Source: Microvirga sp. (lineage in GTDB: Bacteria > Pseudomonadota > Alphaproteobacteria > Rhizobiales > Beijerinckiaceae). Taken from it: a stretch of 64,000 nt of DNA. The stretch spans positions 1 through 64,000 of the forward strand of contig JAKOMT010000006.1 in assembly GCA_022241475.1 (NCBI GenBank), read 5' to 3'. Each line of letters begins with the position of its first letter. Positions within the stretch are counted from its first letter, which is position 1. The notes beneath the pieces were generated by a model that was not told the origin of the DNA, ran no database searches, and was given only the letters and a program-made list of their open reading frames with translations. The position numbers and the translations under genes were made by a program. This document shows, in pieces, positions 8,107 to 16,096 of the stretch.

Positions 8107-8934
8107 TCAACGCAGCGCAAACCCCATCCGCCTCAGGATCGCGCCGAGCTGATCGCGCCCGCGCAGCGCGGCGACGTTGCGAAACCGGTCGCGCAGTATT
8201 TCCGACCAGCCCGTGACGGACAGACCTTGAGACTGTCGAAAGGCGCGCATGTGGTCGTCGTAGCGGGCGATCAGGTCCGACTGCCCCTCGCCGACCCATC
8301 GCTCGTGATGCAGAACGACCGATTGCGGCAGCCGTGGCTTGACGGGCGTCCGGCGGTCCGGATCGGGATAGCCCACGGCCAGCCCGGCGACCACATAGGC
8401 GCCGTCCGGCAGGCCGATCTCCGCCGCGACCGCCTCGGGCGCGTTGCGCATCGAGCCGAGATAGACGCTCCCGAGCCCCAACGAGGCCGCCGCCACGACC
8501 GCATTCTGCGCCGCCAGCATGGCGTCGACCGAGGCTACGAGCCACGCTTCCAGATAATCCAACCCCTCCAGTTCCTCGCCCTCATCCGCCCCGATCTCTC
8601 GCGCTCGGGCGAGATCGGCGACCCAGAGCAACAGCAACGGCGCCGTCGCGATGAAGCTCTGGTTGTCGGCCAGCCGCGCCAGCCTGCTCAGGCGCGCGGG
8701 GTCCTGAACCGCGACGATGCTGTAGGACTGCGTGTTGGACGAGGTTGGCGCCGATTGCGCGGCGGCCGCCAGAACCTCGATGACGCCGGGTTTCAGTTTG
8801 GAGGCCGAGAAGGCCCGCGTCGAGCGGTGCCCGAGCACGTGCCCCAAGGTCGGATTCCACTCCACGTCCCCGATATCGACAGTCTCACGATAGCGCTCGA
8901 TGATCGCCGACGACAGTTGTTCACACGAAGACAT
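8107..8934 (-). CDS. Nitroreductase family protein (FMN-dependent oxidoreductase)
   Basis: About 275 residues from the preferred ATG at 8934 (MSSCEQLSSAI), which has AGAGG 5 nt upstream. Two earlier in-frame ATGs (8982, 8970) have no ribosome-binding site and lie within a perfect palindrome. Family hallmarks are HRSTRAF near the N-terminus (phosphate contacts to FMN), QSAPTSSNTQSYSIV (the family 'aPs..N.qpw' motif), AAQNAVVAAASLGLGSVYLG and GLAVGYPDP (the 'GyP' motif). Such flavoproteins reduce nitro groups, quinones or related electrophiles with NAD(P)H; the real substrate is unknown. It lies upstream of the AhpD-like/dpp operon in the same orientation with a 198-bp gap, and divergent from the Old Yellow Enzyme gene. 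Confidence 0.85.
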   Translation of the reverse strand: MSSCEQLSSAIIERYRETVDIGDVEWNPTLGHVLGHRSTRAFSASKLKPGVIEVLAAAAQSAPTSSNTQSYSIVAVQDPARLSRLARLADNQSFIATAPLLLLWVADLARAREIGADEGEELEGLDYLEAWLVASVDAMLAAQNAVVAAASLGLGSVYLGSMRNAPEAVAAEIGLPDGAYVVAGLAVGYPDPDRRTPVKPRLPQSVVLHHERWVGEGQSDLIARYDDHMRAFRQSQGLSVTGWSEILRDRFRNVAALRGRDQLGAILRRMGFALR

Positions 8935-8967
8935 GGGCGCCTCTGATTGTTTTTTCGCGAGCGCTTT

Positions 8968-8983
8968 CATGTCGATCGACATG
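8968..8983. promoter_or_regulatory. Perfect 16-bp palindrome near the nitroreductase start
   Basis: CATGTCGATCGACATG is a perfect 16-bp palindrome just upstream of the preferred nitroreductase ATG. It is a plausible binding site for a dimeric regulator. It would lie within the coding sequence if translation began at 8982, which argues for the start at 8934. Confidence 0.4.
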
Positions 8984-9072
8984 CTGCGATCGAAGCGGAA
9001 GCCACAATATGTCAGAAAGATCTTGAATAGTGATATTTTATATTGTTTATTTGGTCAAACGACAATCAATAA

Positions 9073-9091
9073 CGCCAACCTGATATTGGCG
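9073..9091. promoter_or_regulatory. Inverted repeat CGCCAA-N7-TTGGCG, candidate operator
   Basis: A perfect 6-bp inverted repeat next to an AT-rich tract in the divergent nitroreductase/OYE region. It could control either or both genes. Six-bp arms can arise by chance, so this is a modest call. Confidence 0.35.
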
Positions 9092-9170
9092 AGAAGAAAG
9101 AATGGGGATGTTTGATTGTAAGTCGGCCAGCCTTACGCATGGTGACTGTCGAGCCGCCACATCTGACTCA

Positions 9171-9226
9171 GCGACGTCCCGCCTTGCGACGTCCCGCCTT
9201 GCGACGTCCTGCCCAGCGACGTCCGA
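9171..9226. repeat. 15-bp tandem repeat, about 3.7 copies
   Basis: Unit GCGACGTCCCGCCTT occurs twice exactly (9171-9185, 9186-9200), then as GCGACGTCCTGCCCA (9201-9215) and a partial copy (9216-9226). It lies in the leader of the Old Yellow Enzyme gene, outside any supported coding frame. A second, unrelated 15-bp minisatellite lies at 43002-43076 and a third, coding one at 19833-19877. Confidence 0.85.
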
Positions 9227-9304
9227 CAGCCGGCGTTCCCGAGACCTCGACCTTGCCTTGACGGGGCGCGACGCGACTCCGCCGACGCACGGCGCCGTCG
9301 CCCG

Positions 9305-10444
9305 ATGCTTGCAATGAACAAAGCGACGCTGTTCACGCCCATGCGGCTCGGCCGGCTCGACGTCCCGAACCGCATCGCCGTGTCGCCGATGGCGCAATAT
9401 TCCGCCGTTCGAGGTTGCCCGTCGCATTGGCATTTCCAGCATCTCGGCGCGCTCGCGGCGTCCGGGCCGGGACTGATCATCATCGAGTCGACCGCCGTCG
9501 AGCCGCAGGGCTACGGATGCAGCGCCTGCCTCGCCTTGCACGACGATGACCAGGAGCGCGCCTTTTCACGGATGATCGAGGGCCTGCGCGCGGTTTCGCC
9601 TGTCCTGCTGGGTTTGCAGATCGGGCATTCCGGGCGCAAGGCGTCCGCGCGCCTGCCGCTGGACGGCAACGGTCCGCTCCCTCTCGACGAGGGCGGCTGG
9701 CGGGTTTTCGGCCCCTCGGCCCTCGGTAGCGGCGGCGACTGGCCCGTCCCGCAGGAACTCGACGAGGCCGGGATCGCGCGCGTTCGCGACGCTTTCGTCG
9801 CAACCGCCGCCCGCGCCGCGCGCCTGAACGTGAACCTGCTCGAACTGCACGGCGCCCACGGCTACCTGCTGCATTCGTTTCTGTCTCCGGTGTCCAATCA
9901 GCGCCGGGACTCCTATGGCGGAACGCCTGAGAACCGCCTGCGGCTGGTGCGTGAGATCGTCGTGGCCGTGCGCGCCGTCTGGCCGGCGGACCGGGCTCTC
10001 GGAATCCGTCTGAATGCACAGGATTGGGTCGCCGGCGGGTTGGAGCTCGCCGATACGATCCGCATCGCGAGCGCGCTGAAAGAAGCCGGATGCGACTATG
10101 TCTGCGTATCCGCCGGGGCGATCAGCGCCGAGGCGAAAATCCCGTTCTCGGCCGGATACCTGGCGCCGTTCGCCGCGGAAATTCGCCGGGCCGCCGGGAT
10201 CCCGACCCTCGTGACGGGCGGGATTCACGACCCCCGCCAGGCGGAGGACATCGTCGCCACGGGACAGTCCGACGGCGTGGCGATCGCGCGGGCGTTTCTC
10301 GATGATCCACGTTGGACATGGCGGGCCGCCGAGGCGTTGGGCGAGAGCGTCGACTATCCATTTCAGTATACGCGGGCCCACCCGCAGCGCTGGCCGCTCG
10401 CTCCGGCCCGGGCCGTCGAGCCTGCGAGGGTGCGCAATGGATAG
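9305..10444 (+). CDS. NADH:flavin oxidoreductase, Old Yellow Enzyme family (YqjM/NamA-like)
   Basis: A TIM-barrel FMN enzyme of about 379 residues that reduces activated C=C bonds (enones, maleimides, nitro-olefins) with NAD(P)H. Diagnostic stretches are LFTPMRLGRLDVPNRIAVSPM at the N-terminus, QIGHSGRKA and LLELHGAHGYLLHSFLSPVSN; the active-site HGAH motif is intact, and an NQRRDSYGG phosphate-binding loop and the C-terminal VTGGIHDP flavin-binding loop follow. The residue usually Cys or Thr in 'vaPM' variants reads AVSPMAQYSA. Start is ATG 9305 or 9314; neither has a strong ribosome-binding site. It is first in a plus-strand cluster with two MBL-fold proteins and a TTT transporter, so it probably acts on the acid that the transporter imports; that link is inference. 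Confidence 0.9.
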   Translation: MLAMNKATLFTPMRLGRLDVPNRIAVSPMAQYSAVRGCPSHWHFQHLGALAASGPGLIIIESTAVEPQGYGCSACLALHDDDQERAFSRMIEGLRAVSPVLLGLQIGHSGRKASARLPLDGNGPLPLDEGGWRVFGPSALGSGGDWPVPQELDEAGIARVRDAFVATAARAARLNVNLLELHGAHGYLLHSFLSPVSNQRRDSYGGTPENRLRLVREIVVAVRAVWPADRALGIRLNAQDWVAGGLELADTIRIASALKEAGCDYVCVSAGAISAEAKIPFSAGYLAPFAAEIRRAAGIPTLVTGGIHDPRQAEDIVATGQSDGVAIARAFLDDPRWTWRAAEALGESVDYPFQYTRAHPQRWPLAPARAVEPARVRNG

Positions 10445-10504
10445 GCGGAAATCCTCCCGAACGCATCTGCCCGTGTTGGACGCCCTACGTTTGGAGATTT
10501 CCGG

Positions 10505-11302
10505 ATGATCAAACCTCATTTCGCGCTCGGAGCGGCGCCGTACGACGCCAGCCTGCCACGGGAAATCGCGCCGCAGACCTTCTGGCTCAGCGGCTGCTCA
10601 CGTCAGCCCGTCGGCGAGGAGATCCTGCATTCCCATTCCTCATTCTACATGGCCTGCGGGACGCAGAAGACCGCCATCATCGACACCGGCAATTCCCGGG
10701 ACTGGACCGACGTGCGCCGGCAGTTGCTCGAAGCGCTCGATGGCAGGCCGCTGGACTACATCATCCCGACCCATCCGGAGATGCCGCATATGGGCAATCT
10801 CGAACCCATGGCGGAGATGTTTCCCGACGCCCGGATCGTGGGGGATATCCGCAACTATCATCTCTATTTCCCCGATCTCGAGAGCCGCCTGGAAATGCGC
10901 CACGTCGGCGACTTTCTGGAACTCGGCGACCGGCCGCTGGAATTCCTCGAGGCGATCATTCACGACCTGCCCAATTCCTTGTGGGTCTATGACCGCAAGG
11001 AAGAGGTCCTCTTCGCTTGCGACGCCTATTGCTACACGCACGAGCACGAGCCCGGGCAATGCGCGCTTCTGGCCGAGGAGCTCCCCCACGAGCCGACGGT
11101 GGCCGACACCAGTTTCGTCACCTCGCGCGCCCTCGCCTGGACCCAACTCGTCGACCCCGAACCCTATTGCCAGGCGCTCGACGCCATGTTGGCGGAGCGG
11201 CCCGTCAAGTTGATCGCCCCGACCCACGGAGGCGTCATCTCGGATACGAAGCGCATGACCGAATTGTTCAAAGACGGCATGCGCCACATCAGGGGTCAGT
11301 GA
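10505..11302 (+). CDS. MBL-fold metallohydrolase, oxygen-binding diiron (flavodiiron N-terminal domain)-like
   Basis: 265 residues; ATG with GGAG 9 nt upstream. The metal motif reads THPEMPHMGN: His90, Glu92 and His95 of the flavodiiron HxExDH pattern are present, but the Asp is Pro94. Later ligand candidates are His153 (IIHDLPNS), Asp173 (FACDAYC) and His241 (APTHGG). This resembles the ODP domain of A-type flavoproteins, which bind two irons and reduce O2 or NO, but the flavodoxin domain is absent, so it would need a separate electron donor, perhaps the flavoenzyme encoded upstream. The next gene begins directly after its stop codon (TGA ATG) and encodes a second MBL-fold protein. Enzymatic role unknown. 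Confidence 0.78.
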   Translation: MIKPHFALGAAPYDASLPREIAPQTFWLSGCSRQPVGEEILHSHSSFYMACGTQKTAIIDTGNSRDWTDVRRQLLEALDGRPLDYIIPTHPEMPHMGNLEPMAEMFPDARIVGDIRNYHLYFPDLESRLEMRHVGDFLELGDRPLEFLEAIIHDLPNSLWVYDRKEEVLFACDAYCYTHEHEPGQCALLAEELPHEPTVADTSFVTSRALAWTQLVDPEPYCQALDAMLAERPVKLIAPTHGGVISDTKRMTELFKDGMRHIRGQ

Positions 11303-12139
11303 ATGGACAAGGTCATCGAGATCGCCGAGCGCGTCAGCGCGATCGCCAATCTGGTCAGGATCGACGGCAGGGTGAGCTGGGTCCCGCCCGGAGCCTCGGG
11401 ATTCGAGCCGTACTACACTTATCTCGTCGAATCCGACGAAGCGCTGCTGGTGATCGACCCGGGGATGGTCGTGCATTGGCCCTCCGTGCATGCGGCGATC
11501 GAGGAAAGGCTGTCCGGTCGGCGCCTGATGGTGTTCAACACGCGCTCCGAACTCGAATGCATCGCCAGCCTCGGGCGGCTGATGGACAGTTTCGACAACG
11601 TGCAGACGATCACGTCCTGTCCCCTGAACCCGTTCGACCTGATGCACCGCAAGCAGCCGCAGCGGATGCATCCGCCCTCAGCCTATGTCGGATTCGGCGA
11701 GTCTCTGCAGGATTTCGGCTTTGCCCATCTGCACAGCCTCAGGCCGGCGATAAAGATGCTGGGGACGTCCTGGCTCTACGACTCGCGCGGGAAGGCGCTG
11801 TTCTCGACCGACTGTTTCGGCGGAGATTTTCTGGCCGCGCCGGACGACGCGCTCGTGCGAACCACGCTCGAAGGCGCCCCCGACAAGGCTCAGTTGCGCG
11901 CGACGATGCTCGCGAAATTCGACTGGCTCGAAGGCGCGGACACCGCGGCGCTGCGCAAGATCTGGGACGGCCTGTTCGCCCCCCTCGACATCGAGGTGAT
12001 CGCGCCGACGCACGGCCGCATCCAGTCGGGCGGAGCAGTCGCCTCGCAGGTCTTGCAAGATTACCGGGAAGCGCTGCTTGCGCCCGTTCGGCGATCGGTA
12101 GAACCGGCCGCGTCCGAAAGAGCCGGCGCCGACAACTAA
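11303..12139 (+). CDS. MBL-fold protein with degenerate metal-binding motif
   Basis: 278 residues, start codon immediately after the stop of the preceding MBL gene. The fold signature is clear (ALLVIDPGMVVHWP; C-terminal EVIAPTHGRI with His237; FSTDCFGGD with Asp170), but the usual HxHxDH or HxExDH motif is replaced by TRSELEC at residues 80-86. That gives Arg81, Glu83, Glu85 and Cys86 in place of the normal His/Glu/Asp/His. It also has an alternative His cluster, HLHSLRP, at 142-148. It therefore probably either binds metal differently or has lost catalysis and serves as a partner subunit of the upstream ODP-like protein. The adjoining paralogue pair suggests a heterodimer; this is inference. 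Confidence 0.72.
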   Translation: MDKVIEIAERVSAIANLVRIDGRVSWVPPGASGFEPYYTYLVESDEALLVIDPGMVVHWPSVHAAIEERLSGRRLMVFNTRSELECIASLGRLMDSFDNVQTITSCPLNPFDLMHRKQPQRMHPPSAYVGFGESLQDFGFAHLHSLRPAIKMLGTSWLYDSRGKALFSTDCFGGDFLAAPDDALVRTTLEGAPDKAQLRATMLAKFDWLEGADTAALRKIWDGLFAPLDIEVIAPTHGRIQSGGAVASQVLQDYREALLAPVRRSVEPAASERAGADN

Positions 12140-12172
12140 ACAATAAGCAGGCATAACAGAGGAGAACATACA

Positions 12173-13165
12173 ATGAGGCCGACCAAAGCAATTCTGAGCG
12201 CCGGCATCGCGGCCCTCGTCCTGTCCGTGGCGGGACATCCCGCCTCTGCGCAGGACGCCTTCCCCAACCAGCCGATCACCATGATCGTGCCGTTCGCGCC
12301 GGGCGCCGATACGGACAACTCCGCCCGCCTGATCGCTCGCGGCATGGAGCAGCGTCTCGGCCAGCCGGTCGTCGTGATCAACCGCACCGGGGCCGGCGGC
12401 CAGATCGGTTTCGCCGAAGGGGCGGCGGCCGCCGCCGACGGCTACACGATCACCGTCGCCACGCCGTCCATCGTGACCGGGCCCTATCTGTCGAGCGCCG
12501 TTCGCGTGCGCGTTCTCGATGATTTCGAGCCGGTGGCCATGCCCGCGGGCACGCCGCTCGCGCTCATCACGCGGGCGGACCGGCCCTGGAGCACCGTGGA
12601 GGAGTTCCTTGAACACGCGGCCGCCAATCCTGGCGCGATATTGTACGGTAACCCGGGCGAGGGCTCGTTCTCGCATCTGCTTCCGCTGAGCATCGAAAGC
12701 GCGACGGGCGTCGAGTTCACCCATATCGCCTATCAGGGCGGCGGCCCGGCCCTCGTGGCCGCGCTCGGTGGCGAGGTCGACGCCGCTGCGGTGGGCATCG
12801 GCGGCGCGATAGAGCATATCCGGGAAGGCACGCTGCAGGTTCTGGCCTTCGCGACCCGCGATCGATACGCGGCGTTCCCCGACACCCCGACCTTCAACGA
12901 AATGGGCCATGACGTCGAAACCCTGACGTGGTGGGGCTATCTCGTGCCGAAGGGCACCCCGCAGGACCGCGTGGAGCTGCTGGCCGACGCGATCCGTCAT
13001 GCGGCGAGCGCGCCGGAATTCGTGGAAACCGCAGAGCAGCGGACCTGGCTGACGGATTTCTACGGACCGTCCGAGTTCGCCGAACTCCTGGTCGAAGAAG
13101 ACGTCCGCTACGGCGGCCTGATCGAGCGGATGATCGAGCGTGGCTCGCTGGTTCGCGCAGACTGA
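12173..13165 (+). CDS. Tripartite tricarboxylate transporter (TTT) substrate-binding protein, TctC/Bug family
   Basis: 330 residues with a Sec signal peptide (MRPTKAILSAG..., hydrophobic core, cleavage after ASA). The mature protein opens with AFPNQPITMIVPFAPG, the standard Bug-family first strand that contacts the carboxylate ligand, and has NRTGAGGQIGFAEGAAAAA, the usual 'GaGG..g' loop. It is the periplasmic receptor for the TctB/TctA permease encoded downstream. The ATG is preceded by AGGAG at 8 nt. Bug proteins bind a wide range of carboxylic acids and some amides or nucleobase derivatives, so the ligand cannot be named. Confidence 0.9.
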   Translation: MRPTKAILSAGIAALVLSVAGHPASAQDAFPNQPITMIVPFAPGADTDNSARLIARGMEQRLGQPVVVINRTGAGGQIGFAEGAAAAADGYTITVATPSIVTGPYLSSAVRVRVLDDFEPVAMPAGTPLALITRADRPWSTVEEFLEHAAANPGAILYGNPGEGSFSHLLPLSIESATGVEFTHIAYQGGGPALVAALGGEVDAAAVGIGGAIEHIREGTLQVLAFATRDRYAAFPDTPTFNEMGHDVETLTWWGYLVPKGTPQDRVELLADAIRHAASAPEFVETAEQRTWLTDFYGPSEFAELLVEEDVRYGGLIERMIERGSLVRAD

Positions 13166-13373
13166 GCACGGCCAGACGACCGATGACGGTTGAACGCCGG
13201 TCGGAGCAGGCGTTTCCGCTCCGACCGGTCCCGTGCCGGGACGCTTCGACCCGTTGGGCGCAGCGAGAAACTCCAGAGGGACGCGATGCCAGGCCGTTTT
13301 GAAGCTGCTCGGTGCGCCGGTTCAAGGGCGACGCCGCCTCGGTTCGCCCCCGCAATGTCGCCCGGGGGCTCAA

Positions 13374-13865
13374 ATGTCGACTGATCATCCGGCCCCTGCG
13401 GGTCTTCTGACCCGCGCGTTCACACGCCTGTCGAACCGTCCCAGGGCGTTGATCAGCTTCGCCGTCACACTTTTGTTTGGCGTTCTGGTCCTGACCGAGG
13501 CGTGGAGCTATCAGTTGGGGACGCTGAACCGGATGGGTCCGGGGTATTTCCCCAGCCTTCTGGGAATTGCGCTCGTCATCCTGTCCTTCGCCATACTTTT
13601 CGAACGCAACAGCGAAGGCGGCGAGCGGCTTCCCACCAAAATTCTCCCCATCCTCGTCGTGCCGGTCGCGATGGGGGTGTTCGCCTTCATGATCGAGCGC
13701 TACGGCGTCTACCCGGCGACGACGATGCTGGTGATCATCGCCGGACTGGCGGAACAGACCTTTCGGCCCGTCTTCATGATTTTGATGGCGGTGCTCGTGC
13801 CGGCGGCGGTCACCATGATCTTTGTCGGGCTCCTCGGACTACCGATCAAACCCTTCGTCTGGTGA
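13374..13865 (+). CDS. TTT transporter small membrane subunit, TctB family
   Basis: 163 residues from the ATG at 13374 (MSTDHPAPAG), preceded by a GGGGG tract; upstream in-frame codons translate non-conserved intergenic DNA. Four hydrophobic segments are visible, with the typical TctB loop LGTLNRMGPGYFPSLLGIALVIL (the 'GPGffP' motif). It forms the integral membrane complex with TctA. It lies 208 bp after tctC and only 10 nt before tctA. Confidence 0.88.
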   Translation: MSTDHPAPAGLLTRAFTRLSNRPRALISFAVTLLFGVLVLTEAWSYQLGTLNRMGPGYFPSLLGIALVILSFAILFERNSEGGERLPTKILPILVVPVAMGVFAFMIERYGVYPATTMLVIIAGLAEQTFRPVFMILMAVLVPAAVTMIFVGLLGLPIKPFVW

Positions 13866-13875
13866 GACCGTCATC

Positions 13876-15387
13876 ATGGAACTCCTGAGCAACATGCAGA
13901 TGGGCTTCAGCATCGCGCTGTCGCCCGAGATCCTGATGTACTGTTTCATCGGCGTGACGCTGGGAACGGTGGTGGGAATCCTGCCCGGCATCGGCGCGCT
14001 GGCGGCGATCGCCATGCTGATGCCGATGACCTATTACCTGTCGCCGGCCGCGGCCATCATCATGCTGGCGGGGCTTTACTACGGAGCCAACTACGGCAGT
14101 TCGACATCCGCCATCCTGTTGAACATTCCCGGCGCTCCGTCGTCGGCGGTGACGTGCCTCGACGGTTATCCGATGGCGCGCCAGGGTCGGGCGGGCGTCG
14201 CTCTGATCATGACGACGATCGCATCCTTCGCCGGAAGCTCGCTGTCGATCCTGCTCGTCATGGCGTTCGCCCCGCCGCTGGCGCAGTTTGCGATCAATTT
14301 CGGCTCCCCCGAGTATTTTTCGGTGATGCTGCTGGGCTTGCTCGCGTCATCATCACTGAGCCAGGGGTCCTTCTTCAAGGGTATGGTCATGGTCATGACC
14401 GGCCTCTTGCTCGGAATGGTGGGTCTCGACGTCAACTCGGGGGTGGCGCGCTTCACCTACGGGTCTCTCAACCTGCAGGCCGGGATCAGCATCGTCGCGA
14501 TCGCGATGGGCATTTTCGGTCTGGCCGAGGTTCTGGCGAATATCGGCATGCAGGGCGGCGGCCGGGTCGACATGAAGAACATGGGCTGGCGGACATACAT
14601 TCCCAGCCGCCACGACCTGAAGCAAAGCTTCTTTCCGATCCTGCGGGGAACGGCGGTGGGCGCGTGGTTCGGATTGCTGCCCGGCACGGGTTCGGCGATC
14701 GCGAGTTTCATCAGCTACGCCGTCGAGAAGCGCGTCTCCAAGCATCCCGAGCGCTTCGGCAATGGCGCTATCGAGGGCATCACCGCCCCCGAAGCCGCCA
14801 ATAATTCGGCTTCGCAGGCGGCGTTCATTCCCACGCTGACGCTCGGCATTCCGGGCGACGTCGTGATGGCGCTCATGCTGGGCGCCCTGATGATCCACGG
14901 CATCAGCGTCGGTCCGCGCACGATCGTCGAACACGCCGATCTTTTCTGGGCGCTGGTCGCGAGCTTCTGGATCGGAAACTTCATGCTGCTGATACTCAAC
15001 GCGCCCCTGATCTTCATCTGGGTGCGGCTGATCGCGATACCGTATCAGGTGCTCTATCCCATCATTCTGGCGCTCGTCTGCGTCGGCGTCTACAGCGTGA
15101 ACTTCAATACGTTCGACATCTACGTCGTGATCATCGCAGGCATGATCGGCTATTCGCTGCGGGTTCTGGGCTTTCCGGCCGCGCCGCTGCTGCTGGGGTT
15201 TATCCTGGGACCGATGGTCGAAGAGAACTTTCGTCGATCGCTGATGCTGTCTCGCGGCAGTTTCGACATCTTCGTGACCCGCCCCGTGAGCGCCGCGCTT
15301 CTGGCCGCGGGGCTGCTGTTCATCATCGTCGTGGCCTGGACCGCGATGCGCGAAAGACGACGTCTCCCAGCCACCCCGCCGGCTTGA
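13876..15387 (+). CDS. TTT transporter large permease subunit, TctA family
   Basis: 503 residues from the ATG at 13876 (MELLSNMQMG); an in-frame TTG further upstream would overlap tctB and lacks support. About ten to twelve hydrophobic segments are present. Family motifs are GTVVGILPGIGALAAIAML near the N-terminus and the internal duplicate GLLPGTGSAIASF, with YGANYGSSTSAILLNIPG and PGDVVMALMLGALMIHG. It forms the proton- or sodium-coupled channel. With TctC and TctB it completes the transporter, and the operon appears to end here. Confidence 0.92.
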   Translation: MELLSNMQMGFSIALSPEILMYCFIGVTLGTVVGILPGIGALAAIAMLMPMTYYLSPAAAIIMLAGLYYGANYGSSTSAILLNIPGAPSSAVTCLDGYPMARQGRAGVALIMTTIASFAGSSLSILLVMAFAPPLAQFAINFGSPEYFSVMLLGLLASSSLSQGSFFKGMVMVMTGLLLGMVGLDVNSGVARFTYGSLNLQAGISIVAIAMGIFGLAEVLANIGMQGGGRVDMKNMGWRTYIPSRHDLKQSFFPILRGTAVGAWFGLLPGTGSAIASFISYAVEKRVSKHPERFGNGAIEGITAPEAANNSASQAAFIPTLTLGIPGDVVMALMLGALMIHGISVGPRTIVEHADLFWALVASFWIGNFMLLILNAPLIFIWVRLIAIPYQVLYPIILALVCVGVYSVNFNTFDIYVVIIAGMIGYSLRVLGFPAAPLLLGFILGPMVEENFRRSLMLSRGSFDIFVTRPVSAALLAAGLLFIIVVAWTAMRERRRLPATPPA

Positions 15388-15777
15388 CGAGACGAGGTCG
15401 CGGCGACAGCACACGCGCGCTCTGCCGCGTCTTCACGGGTCGAGAGGATGGATGTTGACGTGGGGACCCGTTCCTGCCGGAGATCGCTTATTCCGGAGAA
15501 CCGCTTAGGCGGATCATGCTGGTATTTGCCGGCGACCATCGCGATCAAAATGTCAGAGGGATCGCGGCTCGCGCTGGCATTCTGGGATGGGATATAGTGG
15601 CGACCGACAAAGCGATTTCGGGGCGCGGCCTTTGATCGGGGCGCCATGACCCGACGCCGCCACGCTGCAGTGCGGCTTTCGCCGATCACGGTGGCGACGG
15701 GCCCGACGTCTCGTCGAACTACGCTCGCCGCTTCATGCATGCCGTAGACGGTCGATCTGTGAGAAAACGGCGATGTT
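15388..15777. other. Gene-free stretch between tctA and tRNA-Ser
   Basis: 390 bp in which I see no supported gene, repeat or terminator with a T-tract. Open frames in both directions are short, without ribosome-binding sites or recognisable motifs; a plus-strand stretch around 15,520-15,632 gives a 38-residue reading frame with no family resemblance. It adjoins the 3' end of the tRNA gene, where integrated elements usually join, so it may be remnant DNA. Confidence 0.4.
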
Positions 15778-15867
15778 TGGCGGAGAGGGGGGGATTCGAA
15801 CCCCCGATACGGTTGCCCGTATGCCGCATTTCGAGTGCGGTGCATTCAACCACTCTGCCACCTCTCC
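15778..15867 (-). tRNA. tRNA-Ser (anticodon CGA)
   Basis: The reverse strand folds as a class II tRNA. The acceptor stem GGAGAGG (15867-15861) pairs with CCTCTCC (15788-15782), then discriminator G and an encoded CCA (15780-15778). The anticodon loop reads CTCGAAA, giving anticodon CGA (reads UCG, Ser). A long variable arm (CATACGGGCAACCGTAT) and T-loop GTTCGAATC are present. The long variable arm is specific to Ser, Leu and bacterial Tyr tRNAs. Confidence 0.97.
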
Positions 15868-16096
15868 GACTTTGACGACCCGCAGCGAATGCGGCGTCGG
15901 TGGCGGCGTGCCGATTAGCATGGGGACTGCGTCGGGACAAGCGCCATCACGCCGGGATCCGTCTTTTCGCGCGCGGGATCGCGTTGCGGCTCGAAGCCCT
16001 CGCGACTTCCGGCGCGCGCGGGGATGGCGTAGCGTGGCGCAGAAACGAAACTCCCCACGAAGCCGCGCTCCCCGCGTGGCGAAGGACAGCTCCCCG

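Larger units (their letters stand above)
8935..9304. other. Divergent promoter region between nitroreductase and Old Yellow Enzyme genes
   Basis: 370 bp without a convincing gene. From left to right it holds a 16-bp palindrome (8968-8983), a strongly AT-rich stretch (about 9005-9065, likely promoters), an inverted repeat CGCCAA-N7-TTGGCG (9073-9091), and a 15-bp tandem repeat (9171-9226). Confidence 0.6.

Noticed and set aside
7321..8946. 541-codon plus-strand frame across the AhpD-like and nitroreductase genes
   Set aside because: It is antisense to two recognisable genes and crosses an operator-rich intergenic region.
1..15777. Phage or integrative element genes left of the tRNA
   Set aside because: No integrase, transposase, or phage structural gene was found in this part of the window.
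15773..16096. The long plus-strand open frame extends upstream of the ThDP enzyme with an apparent 108-residue N-terminus
   Set aside because: The extension translates the tRNA-Ser gene on the opposite strand and intergenic DNA; the ATG at 16097 starts a sequence with proper family similarity.
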